Numbered from the stretch's first letter, positions 22,401-33,100 are shown. The stretch is 64,000 nucleotides of DNA from Ephemerocybe angulata (GCA_013368325.1 JAACJK010000002.1:1488001-1552000); one strand, 5' to 3'. The notes: a model not told the origin generated them from the letters alone. Made by a program: numbers and translations.

Positions 22401-23450
22401 TTGAATAGTGGCGGACGTATGTGCAATAATCCTGATCCTCACTCTGTCTTGAAGACGACCCTGCGACACCCGACGACAGCGTCGCGCGCCACCCGGCGAT
22501 CTGAGGAGTCTCGCTTGCTGTTGTGCGGTACGGCGGGATGCGCCTCCGCTCGGGCTTGCGCGTCCAGCCCCTTTCCTGTTGTGGCGCCCTTCTGCTTCGT
22601 TGGCGTCGTCTTCCTGTTATCTATGGGGGTGGGCGTCTTGGGCGGGTGTTTTGAGTTCAAGTTCGTTCGTTCGCTCGTTCGTTTGTGCGATATTTCTTCT
22701 CCCTTCGCTCGCTCTTCCATTCGTATTTTCGTCCGTACATCCGTTCCTTCGCTCCTGCAACTGTACCCCCGCCCATAGCGCGTCCCGTTCGATACACCGG
22801 CATACCACGTTCGGCTGCTTGGGCGGGTGCCGTGCACTCTGCTCTTATGCCGGATTGTGTAGGCTCGGGTGCCTGTTGCGGGATGCTCTGTTGGTGGCGG
22901 TTGAGTGTAGGTTGGATGGACTCCTGTGTCTTTCCTGTAGGAAAGACATGCATTGACAGCGTTGCGCGCCACGTAGTGACCTCCGGAGTCTTGCTTGCTG
23001 GTGGTGCGGCGGCGGGGATCCGCCTCCGGCCGCGCTTGCGCGTTTCGTTGGTAGCGTCTTTGTGTGGCGCCCTTCTGCTTCGTCTTTGGCTTGTTCCTCT
23101 ATGGATGGGGTCTTTCGTTTATGGGTGGTTATCTTCTCCCTCGAGTTCGAGTTCAAGTTCGAGTTCGGCTATGGCTATTTGTTCAAGTTGGTTCATTCAC
23201 CGGTTCGCTCTATGCACACAACCGCCGCCTCGGTGCGTCCATGCACGGGCACGGGGCATCACGTTCGGCGCTTGGAGTGGGTGTTGTACACTCTACTCTT
23301 GTGCTGGAACTTGTTGCCTGGTGGTCTCATACAAGGGTGCTCTTTTGGTGGTGGTATGTCGGCCGTGGGCTGCTATGGCGTCTCGCGCCAGTGTCTCTCC
23401 CTTCCCTCCCTTCCTGATACCAGTTACGTTACAGTGTTATGAGATGTGTG
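19440..23450. repeat. interspersed repeat block U2
   Basis: Second large block with the same architecture as U1: minus-oriented left arm (19440-20700, cgaacgaacgaacgaacgaa runs), a decayed copy of the membrane-gene exon (about 20765-20870, minus), a (ccatccat)n-rich centre (21300-21450), the gtcatggggttgccaagcgc block (21878), then the plus-oriented right arm with a nested second copy (22440-22620 and 22930-23100). Long ORFs here (for example 20239-21171 minus, 22685-23530 plus) come from GC-rich repeat sequence and do not agree between copies. Confidence 0.6.
21370..21455. repeat. (CCAT)n-like degenerate microsatellite
   Basis: Repeated atccatccat and gaagtatccatccatcg units. The same type of sequence occurs at 8161-8175 in U1 and at 41178-41198. 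Confidence 0.5.
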
Positions 23451-23689
23451 TTGGTGCACAAGGTGGTTGGCGTGCGACCTGCGATGGATGGTTTTGCCTC
23501 CAGGGTGAGTTGTCGAGGGCTTCCTCTTGATCTTCGTTTTTCCAACTCTTCTACGTTCGCCTTCTCCCTTCTATACGACCTCCACCTCGAACAACAACGC
23601 ACCCTCTCCACTCCCTCTGCGTATATTCACCCCCTATCCCGCCTGGTTACTGAAAGGCATCTGCGAAGGGATGGATAACCAGATAAACA

Positions 23690-24480
23690 GACGGTGCCCT
23701 TCGTTAGTTACCCTCAGCGCTGCCCACGCACGCGCCGTCCGTACGCCTGCGTGATAGCCCGTCACTGAATGCTTGATACCATCGCTACTACCAATGTACC
23801 ATTACTTACATACACACTTGCTAACTTGCTTGCTTGCTTGCGTACCCTGTACACTGTACATACATACCGCCTCCGTTCTCGAGTTACATGCATCGATTGG
23901 CGGCGGTTTTGCTTACTTACCAGTTGCTTTAGTGTACTTGTCGTCTTTCATGAACACGGTCTTTTTATGACTATGGGCGGGTGTTTGGGTGTTGTGGGTG
24001 CGTTGGAGCGGCGTGTTACACCGGTTCGTTTTCGGAGGAGCATTCGGGTTGGGCGCTTGTTTGGTGATAGGGGCGGCGCTTATCCGCTGCTCGGGGGCTT
24101 TGCGGTGTAGTTCTAGGTCACGGGGGACCTGTTACACCCAGAGTGCAAGGGAGTCTTCAAGTTCGAGTGGTGAATACTTGGACGCGAGCATTTATTCTTC
24201 CTTCTCGTTTCGTAACTTCCATTTCAAATACCACTCGACACGGAAGGCCGCTTGCACATATCCGACGGCGACGCGCTCGAGGTGGTTATCAACCCTTATA
24301 CATGGCCCCGTATACGAGTATGAAGCGGGTACATTCCTTGATACTTCCTGGTGGTAGTGTGGGTATTACGATTACGACACGCTGGTACTATTTCAATTTG
24401 TCGTCGTCGCCGGCGGTTTGCCTGCCGCGGGGGGTTGGAGGTCGCGACCGGCTGCGCTGAGCTTTATCCGAATTAATTCA
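23690..24480. repeat. dispersed repeat R1, uninterrupted copy
   Basis: Contiguous copy of the repeat split at 361-475 and 2030-2885. Ends in tttgcctgccgcgg-ggg-tgg-ggtcgcgaccggct. Unlike the left-end copy it lacks the 1.5-kb segment carrying the secreted repeat gene. Confidence 0.5.
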
Positions 24481-24629
24481 CATCGGCGAAGTCGAAATCT
24501 CGCGTTACGTGAGAGCGGGATTTGTTGAACCTATGAGAATTGTATTCGCTATGCAGTTATCCATACTCCGCCTGAGCCTCAGGCTCAGACATGAAACCTG
24601 AACGAACGGGTGCAATGCAACGCCCTCAG

Positions 24630-24638
24630 CATATAAAG
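24630..24638 (+). promoter_or_regulatory. TATA element, secreted ubiquitin-like gene 3
   Basis: cagCATATAAAGccg, about 85 bp upstream of the ATG at 24722, with flanking sequence (gaacgaacgggtgc, acctacccagattcacgtcc) shared with copy 1. Confidence 0.5.
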
Positions 24639-24721
24639 CCGGAACGTATTCTACAATACCTACCCAGATTCACGTCCTCTTTTGAGCCTACCTGAGCACA
24701 TCCCCCCTACGCAGATCCTTC

Positions 24722-25433
24722 ATGCGGCTCACATTTCGCCCGCTCATTGCCCTTTTACTTGGAGCAGGAAGCCTTGTGCTGAGTTCCCACAATGTATGTT
24801 TGTATTTCACACCGTGGCCGTTACTCTTCTCACTGTTGGCGATGCACTAACAATATGTGCTACTAGGGTGTCGCTGAACTCGACAATATCCATGCCCGAC
24901 ATAGTCGTCTTTCTGAGCGTAGCTTCGGCGACAGTTATGATGGGTTGAATGCACGGGAGACTGTGGACGTTCCTTTCCAACCCTCCCTCCGTGCATTCCT
25001 GGAGGACGCTGCCGCGGTACACCGACGTGCTGTTCAGGAATACGACGACCTCGAGGCGCGAACACGATTCGAACTGACCATCAATCTGGGCCCGGACGAC
25101 CCTCCGACCAGAACACACAGAATGATGGTGACTATAGGGACCACACTCTTCGAGGTACAGCGTGCTGTTTCTCCCCTTTTGAGGGGACCCCCCGATAACA
25201 TCGACCTTTGGGGGCCAGAGGGTTTCCTTGGGAGGGGTGCGACTCGGACCCTAGGTCAGGCTGGTATCAATGAAAACAATGCTTTGATCGCCGCGACTTT
25301 TGAACTTCCCGAAACGCTGGCGTCACCACCACCCACCCCTACAAAGCTCCCTAACCAACCAAGGGGGAAGCGCCCAAGGAAATTGCCCAAAAGGACACCG
25401 GCGGGCAAAGGAAAGGCCCAAAGGAGAAGATAG
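24722..25433 (+). CDS. secreted protein with ubiquitin-like domain, copy 3
   Basis: Predicted 212-aa protein, join(24722..24793, 24867..25433). Exon 1 gives a signal peptide (MRLTFRPLIALLLGAGSLVL). The 73-bp intron runs from GTATGT to CTAG, phase 0. Compared with copy 1 the linker carries an extra in-frame insertion (LDNIHARHSRL). The helical segment is FLEDAAAVHRRAVQEYDDLE. The ubiquitin-like domain (about 90-172) shows FELTINL, a second strand MMVTIGTTLFEVQRAV, then PPDNIDLWGPEGFLGRGATR and TLGQAGINENNALIAATF, closely following the ubiquitin IPPDQQRLIFAG...LSDYNIQKESTLHLV arrangement. The C-terminal 40 residues are Pro/Lys/Arg-rich (KRPRKLPKRTPAGKGKAQRR) with no di-Gly end. Function unknown; predicted secreted. 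It is the best-preserved member of the family. Confidence 0.65.
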
Positions 25434-25439
25434 TTGCAG

Positions 25440-25940
25440 CAGTTGGCTTCACTTTGTAGGGACGCGATCCGTCTATTCCCAGATTGCGTCACCATCGCGT
25501 TTGCGCTTAGATCCACTATCTGTATCCATCGGCGTTCCTCCGGGTTTCCCTGACACTCTGTAGAGCGAGTCTCTTCTGCTTCAATTCTTTATTTATTTCC
25601 ATCCCCATGTATCCCACCCTCCCTCGTCGCGATTCTCCCTCCGTGTAGTAGAAATATATCTCATTTGCACATTCCGGTCGACGTCCAGCTACGTGAGTGA
25701 TTGAGAACGGCGGAGGCTCAAGCTCCCTCCCGCCCAGGTGCACCGGCGTCCCGTCGCGCATGGTTACTGAATCCTGATCCACAAACCTAACCCGCCAGTT
25801 ACAGACACATCTCATTCTGTCGAGGAGTGAAGTCAGCTTAAATGAACAGACCTGGACAGATACGCACTGCCCACCCTATCTCCTTCATATTTCCAGAACT
25901 AATCACTATTGGGAAGAGGTCGACCTACCAAAGATACACA
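25440..25940. repeat. conserved 3' module, copy 3
   Basis: Same module as at 18890-19335 with high similarity (gattgcgtcaccatcgcgtttg, cgacgtccagctacgtgagt, ctgaatcctgatccacaaac). The minus-strand ORF 25516-25815 reads MRCVCNWRVRFVDQDSV, THVAGRR and GRVGYMGMEIN, matching the frame of copy 2. Confidence 0.5.
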
Positions 25941-25984
25941 CGCTCTGAGGGTACATTTCACACCCAAGAACGTCAATAGTTCAA

Positions 25985-26350
25985 GCGCCTCCGCGACGCA
26001 AATTGCAATGCGAATCCCAAAGCCTCATGTCACCACACGGGCGCGATCTGATGCCACCTCTTAATCTTAACTGAATGACAACGGGCGCTTAACTGCCCAC
26101 GTGCTGTGCAACTCGTGCTAATCCGGGACATTCATCCCGTTCGATTCATTGCCATTGCTCTTGGGCGCTCCGCGCGACATGTAGGGAACTAATCATGAAA
26201 GCTGGACGCCATTGTGTCCCGTGGCATGGCATGAACTTCCGAATTCACAAGTGCTGTGTTTAGAGGGAATGTTCGAGGAAGGCAACATTTTATGGAATTG
26301 GTCGTATGATGCACGAGCTACGCCTCGAGGTACGGTATGTGTAGTCCCCA
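25985..26350 (+). repeat. long-range inverted repeat arm (partner at 45690-45965)
   Basis: Reads gcgaatcccaaagcctcatg, gggcgcgatctgatgcc and cttaatcttaactgaatgac. The reverse complement of 45845-45960 gives the same order with few changes. The match continues more weakly to about 26350. The plus-strand frame CRELIMKAGRHC corresponds to ACGELIVKGGRHC encoded on the minus strand at 45.75 kb, but is broken here. Confidence 0.6.
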
Positions 26351-26359
26351 AAGCGGCGC

Positions 26360-27480
26360 GCCTTTCCATAGCCGAGTCATGCATCCCAGACTCTCCGCTG
26401 CGCAGACTGCAGTGCGAATAGACTCGATTTAGGAATACCATTGCATCCCCATATTCTATGTAGTTTCCGGACCACCGCCGCCACTCGCCAAAAACCCAAA
26501 CGCACGTCCATCAACACAGAACCCCTTTCCGTCCAATAGAATATGTAGCGCTGAGCGTTCACGGACCTGCTATGTGCATAGTAAGTATATGAAGCCCGCG
26601 AGGCGCCTCTAGGGCCGAGGATCGCAAGGACTACTATTAAGCTTTCGCCTTATCCATTTCCCGTGCCCCTCTATTCCCCTTTCGCCCGCACCTCTAAAGG
26701 GCAATTCAGCTAACCACAAACCTAATTTGGCGCGAGGACGCCGGTTATTTGGCGTTGAACTGCGCGTGGGCTTTGAGTTACGTTTTGTTTTCGATGAAGT
26801 CATGTGTAAGTGTGACTCTGACTCAGGAGGTGTGGCCGGGTTAGGCCCGCCCGGGGACATCGTGGGCATAGCGGCCTGGACAAGGAAGGGAGGAAATTGG
26901 AGATTGCTTGGCATGCCTCCATACGCGCATTCAAGTTCTAGATGGATGGGTGGGATGGGTGGATTGGAAATCCGCGATGCGACAGGACTCCGACATTCTG
27001 CTTCCATCCATCCTTCAAGTTCTACTACTATTATGCGTCTCTTGTTCTCAACCAGGTCTGAAGTATCGTCTCTGATCTACAGATGTAAAGGGGGAATAAT
27101 AGCCTTGAAAGCTACATACGACAAGTCTATCGCTCTTCTATGTCCACGATATGCTGCGCCAGTCCTTCGTACGCCTCGCTTTCCCGCCGATGTGCGTCGC
27201 TTGTTTTAGCCGCTAGGAGAATTTACGGCGGTAGGATCACGGGACAGATGGTGACGGGCGAGGGTGTCGGTCGTTCAAGTCAGAAGTCGGTGAGTAAATG
27301 GACTGCGGACTGCGGTAGATTCGGAGCAGGGTCCGTGACCCCTCATTACTTTCAGTATGGTATAAGAGTTGTACCGGTACCTTTGGAAAGGCTCGCTGAA
27401 CTCCAACTTCTATCTCAGAAACTTGGCTATTATAATCCGAACGAGGGTACACAGAAAGCATCAAGTTTTCTAGCCAAACC
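26360..27480. other. no gene recognised; contains repeat copy 26990-27330
   Basis: 26400-26980 has short unsupported ORFs. 27055-27330 is the second copy of the repeat described at 16340-16590. 27340-27489 is the 3' flank of the F-box gene. Confidence 0.4.
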
Positions 27481-27489
27481 CATTCACAG

Positions 27490-28988
27490 TCAAGTATCTA
27501 TTAATTGCTCTACAACGATTTGCCCCATGTCCAATTCGAAGCCGCGGACTCCAACATGTAACTTGAGTGCCTTTTTACTCTTCAGGACTCGCAGCCCAGT
27601 CAGATGCCTATCCATAACCAGTCTCTCGAACATCCGCTTGTGGAATGCAGGGTATTGAGCATGCGCTTCGACGGTAAAAGTCACTTTCTTGAGCTTCGGG
27701 AGCGGACACCCAACTGATCCATTCTCCGGCGCGAGAAAGGTATCGAGCTGCATCCACTGAGGTCCAAAGACAACGTCATAGTTATCGGATTTGAAGGCCT
27801 CGACGAACATAACGGATACATCCAATGTGAGGTATTCCAGGGCCATCAGGCGCTTCATGGGACCTTGGTCACGAAAGAGGCCGATGAACGGATCGAGCAA
27901 ACTGGGGAGACCGCCCCCTGGGGCCTCAACACAGATTTTAATTCTGTACGTGAACCTTCGCAGCGTTGCGAACGACCCTGAGGTGAGGCATGCCAGAGGC
28001 GACAGAAGTTGGTCAATGGAGACCGCCCCATCGGCATACGTGATCCAATCTGTGTCTTGCAGAGTCAAGTCATTCAAACAGTCGGTGGTACCAAGAAGAA
28101 GTCGAGCTGCATCTTGTGGAGTGTCCGGTTTCTGATAGGGCAGCTCTATGGTGATTTTGCGCAAACGGTTAAGCTGGAGGAGTGGGACGTTGCTTGCAAC
28201 TTCGACTTGAAGTGGTACGAGGTCTCTCCAGTGTCTGCGCAATTGTGAATTAGACAGGGCGACTACATCTAGCATGAATGTACCACTTACTCGTATTCAA
28301 GAGTAAAGATGCTCGCATTGTACAGATGCAGGTTCCGCAATGCGATGCAGTATCCCAAGGCGGATATGGGGATCGAAACATTCTGTAACTCCAGAGTAGT
28401 CAAGGATGGGCCTCCCATGATGGACAAAACACCCTGCGCATGCCGCGCGTATGCAGGGTCCTTGAAGAACTTCGATCCCAATAGCTACAGCTCGTAGGAC
28501 TCGTACTTATACTTTACCGAGAAGGTAAAGCACTTGACGTTGGTTAGCTGTTCAAGTAGCTGAACCACTTTATCCGACGCCTTGCCCATCTTCCGTCCAC
28601 CAATCTCATATGAGAAGGTCTTGACTGCTTGGGTAAGGCGGGGCTTTCTGACGACGGCCTTTGCGAACTCGGTCGCTGGGCACTTCCCATAAACGCCCTT
28701 CCTCCCGTCAGAGAAGGTTTCTTGAGAAAGCCTAATGTGGGCGAATATGTGTTTCTGGCATTCTTCCCGGATGAAGTGGCTGCCTGCGAGACTGAATGAC
28801 TTGAGGTCTTCTAAAACCCTGAGCTCCAGAGATTCGTCCTCTCCAACGTCGATATAGCAGTCGCCCAGCGCAACTCGGGAGCGAATTATGTGAGCCCAGA
28901 TTTCGGCGGGTAGATCAATGCGAGGAGCGGCCTTGCCCTTCGCAGTGTGGCCGCCTTGGGGCAGTGAGGATGAGACGCCGTAAGGCAT
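27490..28988 (-). CDS. F-box protein, with one in-frame TAG or a cryptic intron
   Basis: Minus-strand gene starting MPYGVSSSLPQGG at 28988. An F-box-like motif (RIDLPAEIWAHIIRSRVALG) lies at about residues 22-45, where F-box proteins bind Skp1 in SCF ubiquitin ligases. The C-terminal part has leucine-rich-type segments (LSIMGGPSLTTLELQNVSIP, LRKITIELP, LMALEYLTLDVSV) of the kind that select substrate. A 56-bp intron (28235..28290, GTAAGT...CTAAT...GCGCAG) joins TLEYE to HWRDLVPLQ. At 28485-28487 the frame hits a TAG (YESYEL stop LLGSKFF). It is either a real premature stop, making this a pseudogene, or is removed by a short intron starting at the GTAAAG just upstream (33 or 48 bp, both frame-preserving). 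Without the stop the protein would be about 480 aa. Confidence 0.6.
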
Positions 28989-28994
28989 AGTACG

Positions 28995-29465
28995 TCAAAC
29001 AAGGTGGTAGTTGGGAAGTGAGAGGCAACCGTGGTAGCGGCTGTATGTGCAGTCATGGCGGCGCTTGAATATTTGTTCCCACATTGCTTTGTGCCCATTG
29101 TTTCGCCGAAAGTGACACGCGTTCCATGTCTTTGTGAAAGGTTGAAATGATAATTGTATGCGGGTCTCAATGCCACTGCTAAGTTACCCCTTTTACCGTC
29201 CTTCACAATAGTATTAATTTCTTCCAGCCGGCCGTCCCCGACCAGACTGAGGGGTGAATGTGTCCGTATTCATAAAGCTAGCGGCAGGTCGTGGGCTTCT
29301 TCTGAGTTACCATTCAGCACAGAAATTACCTCAATTCTCATGTATCATGCACCCGCCGAATATCAATATTCACCACATGGTCCATTATGAGGAAGTCACG
29401 TAGTATTATGAAGATGCGGACAGTAGGCATATGTTCGACCTCAGAAGCCACAAGTTCTTCATGCT
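28995..29465. other. intergenic, upstream of the F-box gene
   Basis: Promoter side of the minus-strand F-box gene. Nothing specific recognised. Confidence 0.3.
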
Positions 29466-29469
29466 TTGA

Positions 29470-29890
29470 GTGGGGAGCGACAGCGCGATCGGGCCTGGAG
29501 TCGCCGACGCGCGCATCAAAGGATCTCCGAAGGAGAAGGTAGTCACAGTATTTTCCGTCACTTTGTAGGGAACGCGATTAATCCATGCCCACGTTGCGTC
29601 ACCATTTCGTTTGGGCGCTTAGTAGAGCCACTATTTGGAACCGTTCCGTCAGGTTTAGCTGACACTCTATATGACTGTCGCGCGTGGTTCCTGAATCCTG
29701 ATCCACAAGTTGCCTTAACCCGCCAGGTTCGGACACATCTCATTTTGTCGAGGAGTGACGTCAGCTTAAACGAACAGATCTGGACAGATACGCCCACCAT
29801 ATCACCTCGCCATTCCTCATATTTCCAGAAGTACGAGCTCAACTAATGGGCAGAAGTCTCCGAGTTCGATCGACCAAAGATATGGCACAC
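29470..29890 (+). pseudogene. 3' relic of the duplicated ubiquitin-like cassette, copy 4
   Basis: Begins within the last codons of the gene family (aaaggatctccgaaggagaa, compare aaaggatctccccccggaaa in copies 1 and 2). It continues through the 3' module (tttccgtcactttgtaggga, cattttgtcgaggagtgacg, cttaaacgaacagatctgga). The signal peptide, intron and ubiquitin-like domain are missing. It shows that the cassette had at least four copies in this window. Confidence 0.55.
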
Positions 29891-30122
29891 ACTCTGAACG
29901 TACTTATATCCAAGCCTACCTTCGTATGATTGAGTATTTGAACTCTGGGCCCTCGATCCCGTCCCCATTTTGCCTTGTTTTACCGAACATCAAATGAGTG
30001 TAAGCAAGTAGCAAACATCAATACGCATTATATCTTCACAGTAGATTCAGCTTCACCGTACTCATCCCCTCCTGTACCCCGCAAGCAGTACCACGTGTCT
30101 TTATTCAGCGGCCGAACGCGCC

Positions 30123-31893
30123 TTACTTATAGTCGGACACGTCTTTGGTAGTAACCACCATAACCCCATCTCCGCGCGCCTGCTGTCCAGTCATGACCTC
30201 CATCGGGACGTTGACTCCATGCTGCTGCCTTCTTCTAAACACAGCAGCCGTCGAAAAGTTCATTGCATCTGTGTTTCTATCCCTCTGCTTTTTCTGTTGA
30301 ATGGGACGCCAGGATCCTTCAGTGCTGATAGCATCATCTGTCGCTTCCACACTGCCACGCAGGTGCAGAATCATGCGCGTAGCGAGAATGGCGTGAAGGT
30401 CTGACTCGATTCTAGGCAGATGAGTGAGTAGCGCTTGGGAAGAGTGGAATTTGAGACTCGGGCGTACTGAGATAGTAGAAGCTTGTACGCTTCAGGCGCT
30501 GTGTAATTCATGAAGATATTTGCGGACGCGAGCGCTAGAGGACTGTGAGAAGCAGGAGACAACCTCTTCTAGGAGGACGTACCGGAGAGTGTTATAAAGT
30601 AGAATACTCCATCTTGGTAAAAGACCGTCAAGAGCGGATTACGGTTATTGAACGCACGGTGCTTCCGAACTGCAATCCACATCATTATGAACATGATGAC
30701 TGAGACTGGTCAGCCGAAAGTTGAGAAATGTGCGAAAGATCGAACTCACCAACGACGCTGCCAAGCACAACGGTGTAGACTATTCCAAGGAGAGAGCCGT
30801 TGGCGGCGGTGGGGAAGCAAGGAAGGTCTGTGAAAGGGAGTGGATCGACTTCAAACCCAAGTCAGTTCTAGCATATCAAGGCATCCATATTGAGGGTGGC
30901 ATCACTTACATCGCACAGACATGACAAATTTAGCAAGCAATCCGATGACCGCAGCGTGGACCGCCTGTCCAGTCCCGAAATGGAATGTTTAGTCCACGTA
31001 TTTAGATTGTCAAAATTGGGAGTCAGGCTCACGAGAAAGTGAAAGACGAGGTACGCCAGCATCCACTTGTTTCTTCCAGAGAAAGCGTATACCCGAACCA
31101 GGAGTATTGCTACAAATTGGAGATTGAGCACTGAAGGGATAGGAGATAGTAGGGTAGATTTGGACAAACCTTCAGCCATAATAAAAAGCAAGGGGGCAGA
31201 TACTGGATATGGTTAGTACCCGTCACACGGACGACCCACGCCGTACTCACTCGCCAGTCGGACGAACGCCGCTTTACATTGACTGGTGGAGGAGTTAATC
31301 GGAAAGTTATCTGTGCGCCTAGGTTAGATTGTCTCTTTAGTTTCTCTTTATCATACTTACATATGGCGGCGAATATATTGTTAATGAAAACATAGTACCT
31401 CAACGCGAAGAAAAGAACTTTCGGCAGACTCCAAGGAGTAGGCCACATTAGTCGGACCTATTTCGCGCGCGGATCAAAGATAGATCAAAAATTCAGTCAT
31501 CCGCCCGTCGTTCCCAACCGACATTGAGCAAACGGACCTCGTCTGGAAAGGTATGTATGTAATCTGCGGCCTGGTATATCACACGTATTTAGTAGAGGCA
31601 GACCACCAGTTTCTGCTGTGCTTACCACTAGCGCCATGCCCGAAACAGCCTTGATTCGGAGTTCCGGGTGGATACCATGCGGTGGCGAGGAAGTGAATGT
31701 GGGGTTCCAATCGTAAGAAGATGGTAGCAACGCAAAGTAAGGTGCCTACCAGATACTGGGGCATGTTGAGCTACGCACCGAAACGTTTATAAGCCGATGC
31801 TAGTACACTCACATTAGCGATCCTGGCCGCCTCGTACCCATCCACCAAAAGCTTCACAAACGCGGCTATCGCCGCTGGGTCACTCGGATCCAT
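30123..31893 (-). CDS. DUF6533/DUF6534-type integral membrane protein, 13 exons
   Basis: Predicted 340-aa multi-pass membrane protein: complement(30123..30411, 30468..30534, 30583..30705, 30750..30827, 30910..30964, 31033..31109, 31170..31202, 31251..31310, 31361..31457, 31538..31570, 31626..31649, 31750..31755, 31813..31893). All junctions keep frame and most introns are 42-100 bp. Starts MDPSDPAAIAAFVKLLVDGY. The family hallmark follows: AVSGMALVAADYIHTFPDEV, RLMWPTPWSLPKVLFFALRY. Later segments are ILLVRVYAFSGRNKWMLAYL, AVHAAVIGLLAKFVMSVR, the VFYQDGVFYFITLSALASAN motif, LHAILATRMILHLRG and a hydrophilic tail. This domain order is typical of the abundant basidiomycete DUF6533-type proteins of unknown, possibly receptor-like, function. 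The 6-nt second exon and the donor GTCCGT at 31537 are the least certain parts. Confidence 0.75.
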
Positions 31894-31899
31894 TACGGG

Positions 31900-33020
31900 C
31901 GTCCTGGGTTCAACAATTTTATACAATCAATGTTCGCGGTTGCAGGACTGGAAAACGACTCCTTCACAAGGGGGTGACTGGAGGTGTTAAGAGGGTGGGT
32001 CGTCGACGAAGCCGAGAGAAAGTCGCTCGACAGCGGACTGTCTCCTCTTCTACATTCCTGAAGTGCCCCATATCAGAAGGCCACGTAACTCTGTGAGAGT
32101 TCTGTCTATCTTCCATGCTTCTGCGGTGCTCGGAGCATCCATGTTCGGAAGATATGTGATGTGAGCGCGCTTGAAATGGTTGTATTCGTTCTGCGGTAAG
32201 TTTGTACGATACGAAAAGGTGTGCCCATGTACCATGTATATCAGCTATCTGTGATGTAGGTACGTGGGCCTGTCACTGTCGCATAGTTCTCGACATATCT
32301 TAGTCCTCTCCTGCTGAAATACACGTACATTTCTAGTTCTGCACCCCATTCTATCAGAAGCCAATCCAACTGGGTTCTTCGCTCCCAGAAGTATTGCTGT
32401 GTATTAACGAGCTCCATCTCTCCCTCGAATATCCCGTATCCTTTAGTATATTCCCCAACACCGCGACCACGCTCAGAATTCGAACCCTTAACCAGGTTTG
32501 AGTGTGTAATACATTGCCGTTTAACTATATTCAGCATACACCTATCCCCGCCACCGCTTACCTACCGCCCCATTAGGCTGGTGCCGCTGAGGCTTTGTGA
32601 TTGATGAGTTGACGATTGAGCGGTAGAACTCCGTAGATCACCGTGAACGCTGATGATAACAGACTGCCAATGAAACCAGGTATTGTCGGTGTGATTGAAT
32701 CGACTAGTTATGGGCTTGAGGACACAGACTGTAGCTGAACGCTGACAAAGTTCGAATTACCGGGTCTATTCCCCCGACGACGAAATCGCGTTCTAGGTAC
32801 CACATAGAATGGGCGCTGACGCCATTCTCACATGTAGCACCAAGGGGTGTCACTTATGCCATGATCTTTCAGCGAAAATGGGTGAATGGCCTTCGACTGC
32901 GTACTCAGCGGAACAGCTTTTTCTAGCGAATTGCGTCAACTAACCCTCAAGGCTCAGCGATTCCCGGAAGACAAGAGCGTCAGCGGGTTAACATGGTTTG
33001 CCATCAGGATTTGTAGCAAT
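31900..33020. other. intergenic, nothing recognised
   Basis: Short ORFs only. The first 100-200 bp are the likely promoter of the DUF6533-type gene. Confidence 0.35.
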
Positions 33021-33023
33021 AAG

Positions 33024-33095
33024 TCCCTCTTAGCTCAGTTGGTAGAGCGCGTCACTAGTAATGACGAGGTCAGTCGTTCAAATCGGCTAGCGGGA
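33024..33095 (+). tRNA. tRNA-Thr (AGT), possibly a pseudo-tRNA or SINE head
   Basis: A complete cloverleaf can be drawn. Acceptor stem TCCCTCT/AGCGGGA has one T-C mismatch. The D arm is GCTC-AGTTGGTA-GAGC, the anticodon stem CGTCA/TGACG has loop CTAGTAA (anticodon AGT, threonine), the variable loop is AGGTC and the T arm is AGTCG-TTCAAAT-CGGCT. The A box (TAGCTCAGTTGG) is perfect and the B box (GTTCAAATC) is good. A T run after 33101 could terminate Pol III. The mismatch and the unusual 5' T leave open a decayed tRNA or a tRNA-derived SINE. Confidence 0.65.
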
Positions 33096-33100
33096 ATACA

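Noticed and set aside
30123..30374. Stand-alone 83-aa protein starting MILHLRGSV
   Set aside because: It is the last exon of the DUF6533-type gene; the upstream join restores the family motif LHAILATRMILHLRG.
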